Source: Cordia subcordata
Taxonomy: Eukaryota > Streptophyta > Magnoliopsida > Boraginales > Cordiaceae
Assembly (NCBI GenBank): GCA_028554755.1
Contig: JAPTOF010000014.1
Location: 8,370,001 to 8,434,000 of the forward strand
Length of the DNA stretch: 64,000 bases
Direction: 5' to 3'
The notes beneath the pieces were generated by a model. That model worked only from the letters and a program-made list of their open reading frames with translations. It had not been told where the DNA came from and did no database searches. Made by a program: the position numbers and the translations under genes. Positions within the stretch are counted from its first letter, which is position 1; each line of letters begins with the position of its first letter. Positions 1-11,093 of this stretch are shown here, piece by piece.

Positions 1-2124
1 AGCTGCTTGACTGCCACTTCTTTACCATTTGGAAGAATACCTCTGTGCACGTAGCCAAAACCACCTTGTCCTAGAAGGTTGGCCTCTGAGAAGCCATCTG
101 TTGCCATTGCCAATTCGTCATATGTGAAAGTGCTTTTTGCAAATCCAAGGGTCATCCCAGGAGAAGGAGGTGGAAGCGGATCACCTCCAGAATAACTAGA
201 CCCAGACCCTCCAGTGCTGCTTATGTGAGGCTGTGGAGGAGGAGGACGTTGAGGTGAAGGGGCACGTACTGGTGACGGTGGAGGCCGTGGTGCGCCTCCA
301 GGTGGAGGAGTGAGCTTTGGTGGCATATTAATAACATTATCCACAGGTGGTGGAGCATTATGTTGCCAATGTTGCAGTTGGCCACCATATGGGTCAGCTG
401 GATAGTTTGAAGCAGACAAATGAGGAAATAGAGTAGTCAATCAAGAAGGGGATATCTGTCAAACAACTGAACAAATGGTAAAAGAACTTCCATCACTTTT
501 TAAATGAATTTCCTACATAAATCTCTAGAAATGATCATGTATTTTCCACAATTCTCTCGTCTTTCCTTTCCCCATTATGAAATACATTTCACCACACTTG
601 TTGAAAAAATGCTCTAATGATATGGAAGCGACATTTGATTTAGTCCTCTTCTTTGATTATGTAGCGCTAATTCTCAGTTGACCATTAAGCTAGTTAAGGT
701 AATTTTCACTGACATTGACAATGTGCAGGGTTTTTAAGAGTTCACAAGACAATCTCCCTGTCATATTACCGCAAAAATTGGATGAAGAGCTTACAAAGGC
801 TTAAAAGAGGAAATGACTGATATTAAAAGCAAATCAACATTGATAATTACAATTTTACTATTTTGGAACAATTTTGCAGAGTACTCATCACTCTACGTTT
901 ATTTTATGTGTACCTTAAAAGGAGAAGATTGCCAACATAAAAGCTGCTATATTAGCTTCACAAAATAAACCTTAAATAATAATTCATTTAAATTTTAACC
1001 ATACAGAATCCATTAAGCTTGACCTTACCAAAAAAAATAATAATAATAACAAAATGAAAAACTATTTTGTATTGAATATACTTTTCACAAAACGATCTAA
1101 ACTGAAAACCCAATAATTTCAAAATTGAGGACAAAAAATAAAATCTTTCTAAATGCAGAATTGCTAAATATGCCACCAGACAATGAAATCGAACTTCGAA
1201 TCAAATACATTTTCAAAATCAACCTTACGATTCTTCACCAAATTAACGGGCAGTGGTACACGAATCTCCCGCTAGGCCGATCCACCAGTACGAGGAAGGA
1301 TATGACTTACCTTTGAATCTATACTATGCAGTCATAACTTGCAGTGTTGCAAGAGACTTTTTCTTCACCACTCGAACAAGTTCGAAACAAAATTTTCAGA
1401 AAAATCTAAAAGAACTATACAGATCCATGTATAAAATTTTTCAGAAAAATCTGAAAAAGCTCTGCAAATCAATTTACAACCACAAACTCATTGGTTCTAA
1501 ACAATGTGGAACTAAAGCGAATAAAAATAAAGCCTTTGTGAGAATTCAAGAGAAAAAAATCTCACCTTTAGGCCCAGGTGGAGGAGGGCCATAGTAATCA
1601 AAACGCCCATCATCTCTTCTCTTCTTCTTCTTTTTGCAACAACATATACATACCAAACTTAATATAGCTAAAATCAAAACCCCAGCTACGGCTATACCCA
1701 CCACCATTCCCGTCGATACCGGTGAGTCATCGGACGGCGGCGATGAACTTCCACCCGACGGCGTGGTCGACCCACCACCGCCACTACTTACTGGCGGCGC
1801 CGGCGATCTCCCTCCCGACCCGGACGGGGGTGATGGCGAATTACCCCCGCTTGACGGCGGCGCCGGCGGAGAATTCTCCCCACCCGACGGCGGCGACGGA
1901 GAAGATGGGGGAGAGTTGGTGGGAGATGGGGTGGTGGGAGCTGGTGTGGAGGTAGAGGGAGGCGAGGCAGAAGGTGGTGATGGTGAAGTAGTTGGCGGAG
2001 GAGTGGTGGCAGCTGGTGGAGGAGACCCCCCTGCTGCTGGGGTTGGCGGCGGTGATGTGGTGTTGGTTGGTGGTGCTGGCGGTGATGTCGGAGCCGGCGC
2101 CGCCCCTGGAGTTGGTGTCGACAT
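1..2124 (-). CDS. PERK: Proline-rich extensin-like receptor kinase (PERK), 5' part, cut by window edge
   Basis: Plasma-membrane receptor kinase thought to sense the cell wall and signal by Ser/Thr phosphorylation. Exon 1 is 1566-2124 (ATG at 2122-2124), followed by a GT donor at 1564-1565; exon 2 is 397 down to the window edge, preceded by an AG acceptor at 398-399, and the phase-1 join stays in frame. Residues 1 to about 135 are Pro/Ser/Thr-rich with extensin-like PPP and SPP runs and no classical signal peptide, as is usual for PERKs. One membrane segment follows ([20 protein letters not shown]), then a Cys/Lys-rich stop-transfer stretch. Exon 2 encodes a second Pro-rich linker and then the start of the kinase domain: [20 protein letters not shown], the glycine loop [11 protein letters not shown] and the VAIK-type lysine in EVAVKQ. 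The rest of the kinase lies left of the window. Family assignment is strong; the exact member is not determined. Confidence 0.93.
398..1565 (-). other. Intron 1 of the PERK gene
   Basis: AT-rich intron of about 1.2 kb between the extensin-like exon and the linker/kinase exon. Boundaries are GTGAG at the donor and a pyrimidine-rich stretch ending in CAG at the acceptor. Short open frames inside it show no protein-like composition. Confidence 0.8.
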
Positions 2125-2520
2125 TCTTCTTTTAACCGCCCACCTCTCTCTCTATATATATACTCTATATATATGTGTATGTATATATATATATATATAT
2201 CAATATGTGTGTTTGTTGACTGTTATGTGTAATGCAGAGGGATTGAGTGGCTTTTACTTTTTGTTTTCCGAGGTGGTCTTCGTTAAGAATGATGCGGAGG
2301 AGGAGACTGAAGAGGAAGCGTTGCGGTTAATGTTTGTGCCTTTTTTGAACGCATTTTTCTTTTTAAACCATTTTAACTGCTTTTTTTTTTTTTGTTTCTT
2401 TTTTCTGGCTTTTCTCAAAGGCAAAGCTAATGATGTTTTCTATGAAGGAATCAAATCCTATGTGCTCTTTGTGTGTGTATTTAAACTGTCACATGGGTAA
2501 GGACGAGTGCGATTATCGGA
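2125..2520 (-). promoter_or_regulatory. PERK 5' leader and proximal promoter region
   Basis: Directly upstream of the PERK start codon. A CT-rich stretch is followed by interrupted TA-dinucleotide runs at 2152-2201, which could supply a TATA element and are also likely to vary in length. The transcription start cannot be fixed from sequence alone. Confidence 0.4.
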
Positions 2521-3491
2521 TTAGGACTCCGCTACACACAGGTTGTAGGAACAAGGCCCCACCAAACACGACTGGCCCGCGCACTTTTCCTGTGTTTATT
2601 CGGTTAGAGTTTGCGACGTTACGAGTAAAATTTAATAGTTATGTAGATTTATTTTTGTTTAATGGATGTTTGGATTGTTTTATGAAAAAATTATTTCAAG
2701 TAATCTTTGTTTTATTTGATTTTTATTTAAAAAAATGAAAATAAGTATTTTTTGTTTACTTACAATAGTTTGAAAATTATTTTATTTTGCCAAGATTACT
2801 ATTAAAAATATAAGAACAAAATGACAGTTAAAACATAATAATTATAAAAATAAAAGGTAGTATAGCAGATGGAACATTGATAACAATATCTTGGTGTAAA
2901 TTTGGATAGTTTTTATTTGATTGTTTTTGGTGTAAATTTTGTTGATATTAATATAATTACCTGCTCTTTTAGCAATAAATAAATAAATGAATACACATAA
3001 AATGAAAAGTTATAGATGATTCGAGAAAAAAAATAGAAAGGTTAGCATATAAAATACTCAATGTTTTGAAGTAATAAAAACAAAAAAACAAAAAAAAATG
3101 ATGGTGAAGAACTTTTGTCTTTCTTACTTAAAAGCAACTTTAAAAAATATTTTCTAAAACTTATTTTTGACTTACTCAAATCCAAATAAAAAAAACTCTT
3201 ACTCCTAAGTGTAGTTTTATCTAGATTTTGTGTCCGGTTCTACCGGTGGGCCTTCTGGTGGCTGTCTTTATCATTTTGTTTATTTTAGTAAATTACTAAT
3301 TTAATTTCAATTAATACTTTTCGTTGAATGTTTCGGTTTTTATTTATTTTGTTAAAGGTTTTATAGTATTCAAATCTGGCTTGAGAACACCTAGATCACC
3401 AACCTTGGCTTGAATGGTGGACCTACCTTTGAATATCCCGAGGATGGGTGCCATAGCTACCCCAACTTGCATGTTTCCCCCACGATAAGTG
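2521..3491. other. AT-rich intergenic stretch
   Basis: No gene seen. It consists of A/T homopolymer runs. A less AT-rich patch at about 3350-3490 gives a short minus-strand open frame with no recognisable motif. Confidence 0.5.
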
Positions 3492-4084
3492 AGAGAGTGT
3501 TTGGCTTTGCTTTTATTTAAGTGAATTTTGATGATTATAAATAAATAATAAGTAGAGAAGTTAGATAAAATGTATTTATAAATTATTAATATATTTGGTA
3601 AATATATACTTATAAATAGTAGCATTTGTTAAAATAACTGAAAAGATTTTTTTAAAGGAGAAAAGTGTTGATTATCTTCTTTTTTTTTTTAAGAGAGAGT
3701 TTTTTTTTAAATCAAGAAATAGTTTAAGTAGTTAAGACTATATGAGTTCAATCTTATGGGAGTGGGGCTTTTCAAAAAGAAAAAGAAAAATAGAGTTCTC
3801 CTTTTGTTTAATCAAATCACTTTGCTTATAAATATGTAAAAAAAAAAGTAAGAAAGTACCACTTTTTTTTTTTTTACCGAACTATAAGCAAGTAAAACTT
3901 AATTATAGTCAAATTCTACCAAACGTGTAACTTTCTCTTTTTCTTATTAAACTTTTTATTTTACCAAACTTGCTTATAAACTTGCTAATTTAAGTACTTA
4001 TAAGTATTTAAAATAAAAAAAATCTTATTAATTTTTTATTTTAAGTATTTTATAAACATTCCAATAAGCACTGCAAACACCCTC
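3492..4084. mobile_element. Degenerate Tourist-like MITE of the 'cttataag' family
   Basis: The left end (GAGTGTTTGGCTTTGCTT) and right end (AATAAGCACTGCAAACACCCTC) are inverted matches to the better-preserved copies at 10264-10666 and 10670-11090. The interior carries repeated CTTATAA motifs and a probable AT-rich insertion at about 3690-3790. No clean target duplication is visible. Confidence 0.5.
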
Positions 4085-4500
4085 TAAGGCTCCTTTTGTT
4101 CTTAAAAGGGTTAACCAAAGGAGAACCCCTTTCCCACCTGGCCAGAGGCCCCTTAACCAGGCGGGAAGGGAGGTTATTCGAGGGATGTGCGAAGAGCGAC
4201 ACTGGGAGAGGACTAACGGCGTGGAAATCCAGAATGACCGCAATATTTCAATGAAAGATCGCCACACCTGACTCGATCGGCGTTGTCGAGTGTCTCCACC
4301 TTACCACAGTCATTACTAACTCACCTACGCTGCGAGCGCTCCTTTTGTTGACACCAAATGACCATGTCCCTTCAGTGCATTGGGTGATAAATCTTATGAA
4401 TTTATTGGTACTTTGTTCAATAATTCTCTCTTCCATTCCTTTTTCCTTTTCGAAAAGAAGATATCCTATTTGCCCTTTTTGCTTTGTTAAAAGATACACA
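4085..4500. other. Higher-GC intergenic block, unidentified
   Basis: About 250 bases here are clearly more GC-rich than the surroundings. The motif GCTCCTTTTGTT occurs near both ends (4088 and 4339). No coding motif was recognised; it could be an eroded transposon. Confidence 0.35.
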
Positions 4501-4739
4501 ATTATGTGACAGTTAATTGATTTGATGTGTAATCATGCTAATAACTTTTTCAATACGTGCATTGTTATGTAATATTTATCCCTTAGTCCTCCATTCTCCT
4601 TACACTCATAGAATTAACATTACGTACCCAAAAAAGAAAAAAAAAATTCAAATTTAGATTTTTATCATCAAAAAGAATTGCAGAGGAGTGACAAAAATAA
4701 CTTAAGTTCTCGATTATGTGATCTAACTTTGCTTATAGT

Positions 4740-5410
4740 TATATATGAAAGAATGTATTTGGCCACATACAACTTGTGACTTTTTCTCATTAATTTATAC
4801 TAGAGTACAATAAGGAGTTTGCAAAATATCAAATTCTAAATTATACACAATACCAGTAACATATGTAATTATCCTAATAGATACAAGCATGATGATATAT
4901 ACAACAAATTGAACCCTACTAAGTTGCAAAGATAATGTTTTTTTAGAAAAATAAGACCTTATGTCTCTTGCCAAAGTTACAAAAATTGCAAAGACAATAT
5001 TTTCATATTTTCAGAAAATTAGAAAAGATCCCATATCACTTGCTAAAGCAGCAAAAGCATTAAATAAAATTAAACCCTGCGAAAGTTGCAAAGGCCTGAA
5101 GTAGCTTAAAAAAAAGGAAATTTAAAAAAACTTCAACTCTAATACCATGAAAGAATGTATTTGGCAACACAACTACCTGTAACTTTTTTTTTTTTTTTCT
5201 GATCTCATTGACTTATAGTAGAGTATAGTAAAGAGTTTATAGAATATCAAACTCTAAACTATACACAATACAAATATCATCTGTCTTATAGTAGAGTACA
5301 ATAAAGAGTTTATAGAATATCAAACTCTAAACTATGCAAAATACAAATAACATCTTTAATTATCCTAATAGGTACAGGTATTATGATATACACAAAAATT
5401 ATTATTATTA
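4740..5410. repeat. Diverged direct duplications
   Basis: A segment at about 4747-4900 (GAATGTATTTGGC, TAGAGTACAATAA, TTATCCTAATAG) recurs at about 5150-5400. Inside the second copy, a roughly 65-base unit containing TATAGAATATCAAACTCTAA is tandemly repeated (about 5230 and 5300). Confidence 0.65.
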
Positions 5411-7155
5411 ACTATCTAACATTTACCTCAAGTGGTTGATGAAAACACTTCATGAGGTCTGGAGAATGCTCGAATTATTCTATGGTGCTTGTTCCCGTGC
5501 TTTTATTCAACAAGTGAAAACAGAGTTGCAATTTCTTGTTAAAGGTCATCAAAGCATTCTTTAAAATATATTAGCAACGAAGATTGTAACAATATATATG
5601 ACCATCTAAATTAAACTCTTTTTAGGCGCTCTAAATAACTACGTTTAGATAATTGTTATATTAGTCTCATAAAAGTGTAGTTTTACTAGAAAAAATTTTA
5701 GTGATAGTCCCTAATATTTATTAAAAAACTTAAGTTACTCTTCGATATTGTCCGAAAATTGCTCAAGTAATCCCAATATTTTACAAAATATTAAAAAAAA
5801 AACTCTGTTTTTCTTTTGTGTGTTAATAACAAATAAAAATTTTTATATAAATATTAAACAAAGTACAAAAAGAGCAAAATAGTTTCACTCCTTGGTCTTT
5901 TTTTATATATAATAAAGATTTTGTTACGTAAACGAAAAATGTAACGTTTAATAAATAAATTCTTATCACATAATGATGCCACTTCCCGAGACACTGTCAA
6001 GTTAAAATATAATTCAAATTGTTGAAGCAAACATATCATTTGGATTAGTCAGGTGTTCATTCGTTGTCATATGATCTCGATTAGAGGTGCCAAATAATCG
6101 TAAGCTCGAGCGTCACACTCTCACCTATTTAACCAGAATAATTTTTTCTTTTTTTAAACAAAAAAAAATTCAAGAAAAGCTAAAAGCCGATTACATACAA
6201 TTACCGAAAATTGATTCTACAACTACTCACACGAAAAAGGAGAAACATACCACTGTACTACTAAGTCTTTGATAAAACATAAGATTTTCATACAATATTA
6301 CATGAATACTCTTACATAGTATTTGGAAACTCTTGTAATATGAAATTTATTTTATTTGTAAATGAATTCCATAAGAAATTATATTGCAAATGAATTCTAT
6401 TATTTGGATATGTAAAACATTTTTAAGGCAATTCTGCCATTTGCAAATTCAAATTGTGTTTGGAACACACATAGAATTAGAATTAATATGTGCATTTACT
6501 TAAATAGCATTATATAAAAAAAGATAGTGTACTATTATGTTAATAATTATAGAGATATTTTTGTCTTCATAAGATTTTTTGTGGATTTGCTTTTATAAAA
6601 TTACAAATTCTACCTCTTGGACTAAGATTTGAGTATAACTAGAACAAATCCAAAATTTATAAATCTTGAAATTTCAAATAAATTCTATATTTTAACAAAA
6701 TGTTACCAAATATAAAATAATTAGATTTTCAAATTAAGTTCATAAAATTTTGTAGAATTCATTTGTTCCAAACAGTCGATTATATTTGAATCCTAAATAT
6801 ATCCAAAAGGTATAATTAACTTTATGGACTCATGAATTGGTTCTCCAATGGTTATCCACACGGTTACTATGCATACAATTAAGAATCTTATTCTGTTGCT
6901 TGTATAATTATTAAGTTTGATGCATGATTGCACATTATTGTAGCAAAGATTTTTATTTGTTGACGTGATTGACGGTCGCAAATTAGTGTATATGCAAAGT
7001 AAGTTTAGTTTTATATGTAAAATTTGCATTTTGAGGTTGACAAATATATAGCTTCCATCATGTGATACCTTTCTAAGAAGAAGAACGCATCTCCCACGCG
7101 GTGACTGATTTAGATTTTTTTTTTTTTAATTGGAGGAAAACACTAAATTAGAAGG
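5411..7155. other. AT-rich intergenic stretch
   Basis: No gene recognised. At about 6314-6775 there are inverted motifs of the TTTGGAA / TTCCAAA type around runs of AATGAATTC, suggesting an old MITE, but I could not set its ends. Confidence 0.4.
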
Positions 7156-7158
7156 AAT

Positions 7159-7514
7159 CACTACAAAAAATATAGGTAATATGTGACAGTTTTACTGTCA
7201 TGTATATGGACATCGACTATTTTAAAACTTTGGTTAATATGGGTGGCGATTTTTTTAAAACGCAGCCATATATAATTCCAGAGAAAGAAAAATCACACCA
7301 TGCTTCATTCATGGTTGAAACCTTGAACTTTTCTTCTTGTATTATTCTATAATCATATCATCTATCAATCAAGTTAAAAAATATATTCATTAATTATTTT
7401 GCATAATAATATATCTATGTATTACTTAAACATCCACCTATATTGTAAGACTGCCGCCTATTTTTCATTATTTTGTAGTGAAAGTGTTTGCCTATTCTTG
7501 GTTTTTTTGTAGTG
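7159..7514. mobile_element. Non-autonomous CACTA (EnSpm) element, 356 bp
   Basis: It begins CACTACAAAAAA and ends TTTTTTGTAGTG, an exact 12-base terminal inverted repeat of the CACTA superfamily. It is flanked by the 3-base direct repeat AAT (7156-7158 and 7515-7517). There is no transposase. Its interior (CATGCTTCAT, CAATCAAGTTAAAA, CATTAATTAT) matches the element at 56134-56550, so they are one family. A second internal TTTTGTAGTG at about 7471 suggests nesting or a duplicated end. Confidence 0.85.
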
Positions 7515-7517
7515 AAT

Positions 7518-8007
7518 AAAATTATAAAAAATTAAAATCTAAAATTTGATTGTGTTAAAGAACTCAAAAAGTAAATTGTATGGTTTTCTTTTAAATAATA
7601 CAAGTCCTTGGAATGGTGGCTCAATATTTATTTTCAACAAAATAGGTTACTTTAAGGGGAAGATCATAAGGCAAGATTCTTACAATTTACAATTAGGAAC
7701 TTCTATATTTTCTCAATTTTTTTTTTCATAAATAGGCTATTTTTTAGGAAAAGATAATAGTATAGAATTTGTGAATTGTGAGCCAAATGTTTTATTTGTT
7801 CTTAGTTATTTAAAATTTCATAAATAAAGAAGATTTGAATTAAATAAATTTGAAGTATATAATTGTTTTATCTACATATAAACAAAAATTTTTAGAAATA
7901 AAGACGGGTCACTCGACGGATCCCGCGGCCATTTTATAAGCTACATCCGCGAATGCCCCCATGTATTCCTATAGGCAATGCTCCGATTATTAAAGTCAAG
8001 AAGGTAA
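7518..8007. other. Intergenic stretch
   Basis: No gene seen. A short GC-richer patch at about 7905-7980 is unidentified. Confidence 0.4.
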
Positions 8008-8528
8008 TCTATATCTATATATATAAATTAAATCCAAAGAAGCTCAAAAAAGAGTGCCACATCAGCACCTTTTTATTCTGCCAAGTCATCATAAATCCTA
8101 TTTTTAATATTATTACATTATTATAAATCTATATATTATAGTGTTTAATTATATTTATGCACTACCTCCTAATATCATCATTGCAATAGGGTTACAAGAT
8201 ATTTAACTATATTTATCTACCTCCTATGTATTTCTTTTTAATGAGTTTAAAATAATAAAGTCCAAAAAAACTCATTAATTTAATCAATTTATGCATCATA
8301 TCCTAATTAAAAAATAAAAATAAGAATAAAAATAAAAATAAGAATAAAAAATAAAAAGAAGAATAAAAAAACACTAGATTTAATTTTTATAAATATTTAG
8401 AAATAAAAAAAAACACACGAAAATCTAAAAATAATAAAAAAATCACATCAATTAATATTTTTAAAAAAACTAAAAAACACACACAACCTAAATAAGCCCG
8501 TGCAAAGGACGAGGTACAAAAGCAGTAG
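8008..8528 (+). mobile_element. Candidate degenerate non-autonomous Helitron
   Basis: The left side begins TCTATATCTATATATATAAA, like the 5' TC ends of plant Helitrons. The right side holds a decayed CCCGTGCAAAGGACGAGG stem shortly before GCAGTAG, resembling the 3' hairpin and CTRR end. The interior is AT-rich with no coding capacity. The ends are worn, so the limits are approximate. Confidence 0.4.
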
Positions 8529-9765
8529 TTTTAAGTAATAGTTTTAACTAAAGTCAGTAATACACAAGTTTAAATTTCAGAAAATGTATTTATTGGGAGG
8601 ATTTTTTTGTCATTGATTCCAGTCAGTAGAGGCCTTTTTTTCTTTTTTTGGTGTTGTGAACTTGTAAAGTTTAATCTTAAATCTAATATAACTTAGGAAT
8701 ACTCTAATTCAAAACAATAATACAAAATTTTTTTTTTTTAATAACACACAAGGAATGAACTACTATCGCGAAGGGTTATTTTTCAGGAATTAAATGGGTG
8801 AATGAGATCATCCCATCATCTTATCATCGCATGTTGACATACATAGGAACAATAGGATAAGTCTTACAAATGATGCAGTCCAATCCTCTAGTTTGGTACG
8901 TGTTTGGAACCACACATGCATGTACGGCTATATACCCCCACTCCCATATTAATTATTTGATCGTTCAAAAAATATCCCTGCATTTTTATTTATTTATCTT
9001 TTGGTTGATACACACAAGTTACGTATGTGCTATAATATCTTAATTATATATTTATGTAAATTTGTATTATCACTCAATGTAGCGTGAACCAGCCGGAAAA
9101 CAGCAGGGCACCACGCATAGGTAAGCAACGGACGGCTACGCATTTTTCCCATATTTATTGTACAATAAAAAAAAAAGTACAAATTGGATGGAAATTAGAG
9201 GCTGGTTTCAATTTCCTTTCGGTTGTCATGCTTTGGAAGAACCAGAGATTCTTTGAGAGCTTTGCTAGGGAGGGATGTTAGAAGGGTTATGATTTCTATA
9301 TTAGTTTCTCATTAATCCGCACGGTGCTACCTCCTCGAAGAAAAAGGGCAAAAAAAAAAAAAAGGAAAGAAATTAAATGACGCGTTTTCTGTAGTAAAAG
9401 GAAAAACGGAATAATATTTGAACTTAAATAATCTTGCATCATTAGTTTTTAGATTATTTATTCATCTGAGAACACAAGCACATTGATCCTTAGATATAAA
9501 AATACAGCCTTAAAGTTTAAAAAATTGGACACCAGACAGCAGCCACGAGCAATACTTTTGATGATTTGAAAATGAAACAAGAATGTTATATGACGCAATC
9601 TTCTCCAGATAATGTTTTAGGAATTAACCTAGCTGTGACAACTCCGATTTTTGGGAGCATTTTTAATATGAACCCGGAGAAATAAAACTAATTAAAATAT
9701 GCATTTTTTTTTTTAACAATTGAAGTGTTTAAATCAAGTGCTTATATTGACATAAGAGACTAGTC
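8529..9765. other. Intergenic stretch
   Basis: No gene recognised. A short frame at 9084-9281 lacks family motifs and homopolymer runs interrupt the region. Confidence 0.45.
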
Positions 9766-9881
9766 GCCTGTTTGGTTAAGCTTGTTTGGAACTTATAAAC
9801 TGCAAATAATAAAAAAACATGTAAAAGAGTATTTTTTCTAAGAATTTATAAGTTATAAAATAAGCAAAGCCAAACAGGCTC
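9766..9881. mobile_element. Small MITE, 116 bp (copy 1 of 2)
   Basis: It runs from GCCTGTTTGG to CAAACAGGCTC, giving inverted ends. The same 116-base element occurs at 49676-49791, sharing CAAATAATAAAAAAACATGT-like and TTCTAAGAA motifs. The equal length of the two copies supports a discrete mobile unit. Confidence 0.7.
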
Positions 9882-10051
9882 TAATAGCAGTGGCAGTGTA
9901 CATAATTTTGTTTGGTTTACTTTTGACATATTTTAAATAGTCAAAATTAATTGATTTACATTTATGACAAATAAAATAATTTTTTATCATGTACGTAATC
10001 AAACCAAACTAATATATCTAAAATATTGCCCTGTCTATAGCTCAAAATTTG

Positions 10052-10100
10052 CTCTCTCTCTCTCTCTCTCTCTCACGCACACACACATACACATACACAG
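10052..10100 (+). repeat. CT/CA microsatellite
   Basis: A run of about 12 CT units passes into CA-rich repeats. It is simple sequence with no gene attached. Confidence 0.9.
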
Positions 10101-10263
10101 AGCTTTGGAGGAGTCGATTAGTCGATTAATTATTCCACTCATGCAAATCAAAGAAAAGAAAAAAAAAACAAAAAACAAAAAAGAAGATGGGACAGCTAGG
10201 TGGTCAACTACTTATTAATTTTTGGGATTAAAATCGTTAAATGAAGCCGGTGGAAGTATCTTA

Positions 10264-10666
10264 GAGCCCGTTTGGCTAAGCTTATAAGTAACTTGTGTTT
10301 ATAAGTGAAAAATTACTTATAAGCTAGTAATAAATAATTAAAAATATGTTTAGATAATATGTGCTTATAAACTGTTAATATGCTTGGTAAATATGTGTTT
10401 ATAAATAACAATGGTAGTTAAAATAACTAAAAAGGACATTTCATTAATTAATGTGATAGAAACTATTTAAAATTATTTAAGAGTAATATTGTCTTTTTAT
10501 AAATTTGACCAAAGTGCTAACAAGCTCCTTAAAAATAAGCCATTTTTTTTCTCCCAGCTTATAAGCTAGTAAAAAGTGCTTATAAGCTTGTTAGCCAAAT
10601 ATGTCAAAAATTTTCTTTGGCTTATAAGTTAGTTTGACCAACTTATAAGCTTAGCCAAACACCCTC
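10264..10666. mobile_element. Tourist-like (PIF/Harbinger-type) MITE, 403 bp
   Basis: It begins GAGCCCGTTTGGCTAAGCTT and ends AAGCTTAGCCAAACACCCTC, a long terminal inverted repeat. It is flanked by TTA (10261-10263 and 10667-10669). The interior has many CTTATAAG motifs and no coding capacity. A TTA duplication with these ends fits the PIF/Harbinger type. Confidence 0.85.
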
Positions 10667-10669
10667 TTA

Positions 10670-11090
10670 GAGCCCTTTTGGCTTTGCTTATTTTAAAGTG
10701 CTTATAAGCAAGTGCTGCGTATAAGCAAAAAGTTACTTTTATGCTAGTGATAAATAAACAGAAATATGTTTGGATAATATGTGCTTATAAGCTATTGACA
10801 TATTTGGTAAATAAGTGTTTATAAATAGCAAGAGTAGTTAAAATGATTAAAAAAGATATGTTGTTGTAATTTGCTTCTTATTTTTAAGGGAAAACAAGTC
10901 TTTTTGTTTATTTTGACCAAATGTTTATAAGCACCTAAAAAAAATTACTCCCCACCTTTTTTTTTATTTTATTTTTGCCAGTTTATAAGCAATCTTGAAT
11001 TGCTTATAAGTAAATTTGCTAAACATGTCAATTTTTATTTTTGACTTATAAGCTAGTTTGATCAGCTTATAAGCAAAGCCAACCATCCTC
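10670..11090. mobile_element. Tourist-like MITE, 421 bp, adjacent to the previous copy
   Basis: It begins GAGCCCTTTTGGCTTTGCTT and ends AAGCAAAGCCAACCATCCTC, with TTA on each side (10667-10669 and 11091-11093). It shares the left TTA with the neighbouring copy, so the two sit head to tail across one target duplication. Confidence 0.85.
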
Positions 11091-11093
11091 TTA

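Noticed and set aside
2154..2201. TA runs as a specific TATA box for PERK
   Set aside because: They could serve, but the run is simple sequence and no start site can be fixed; recorded only as a general upstream region.
1634..2500. 288-codon plus-strand frame rich in Gly, Val and Asp
   Set aside because: It is the antisense shadow of the Pro-rich PERK exon; Gly/Asp/Val runs arise from reversed Pro/Ser/Thr codons.
3344..3625. Minus-strand frame with a slightly protein-like stretch near 3360-3490
   Set aside because: No family recognised, and half of it lies in a MITE.
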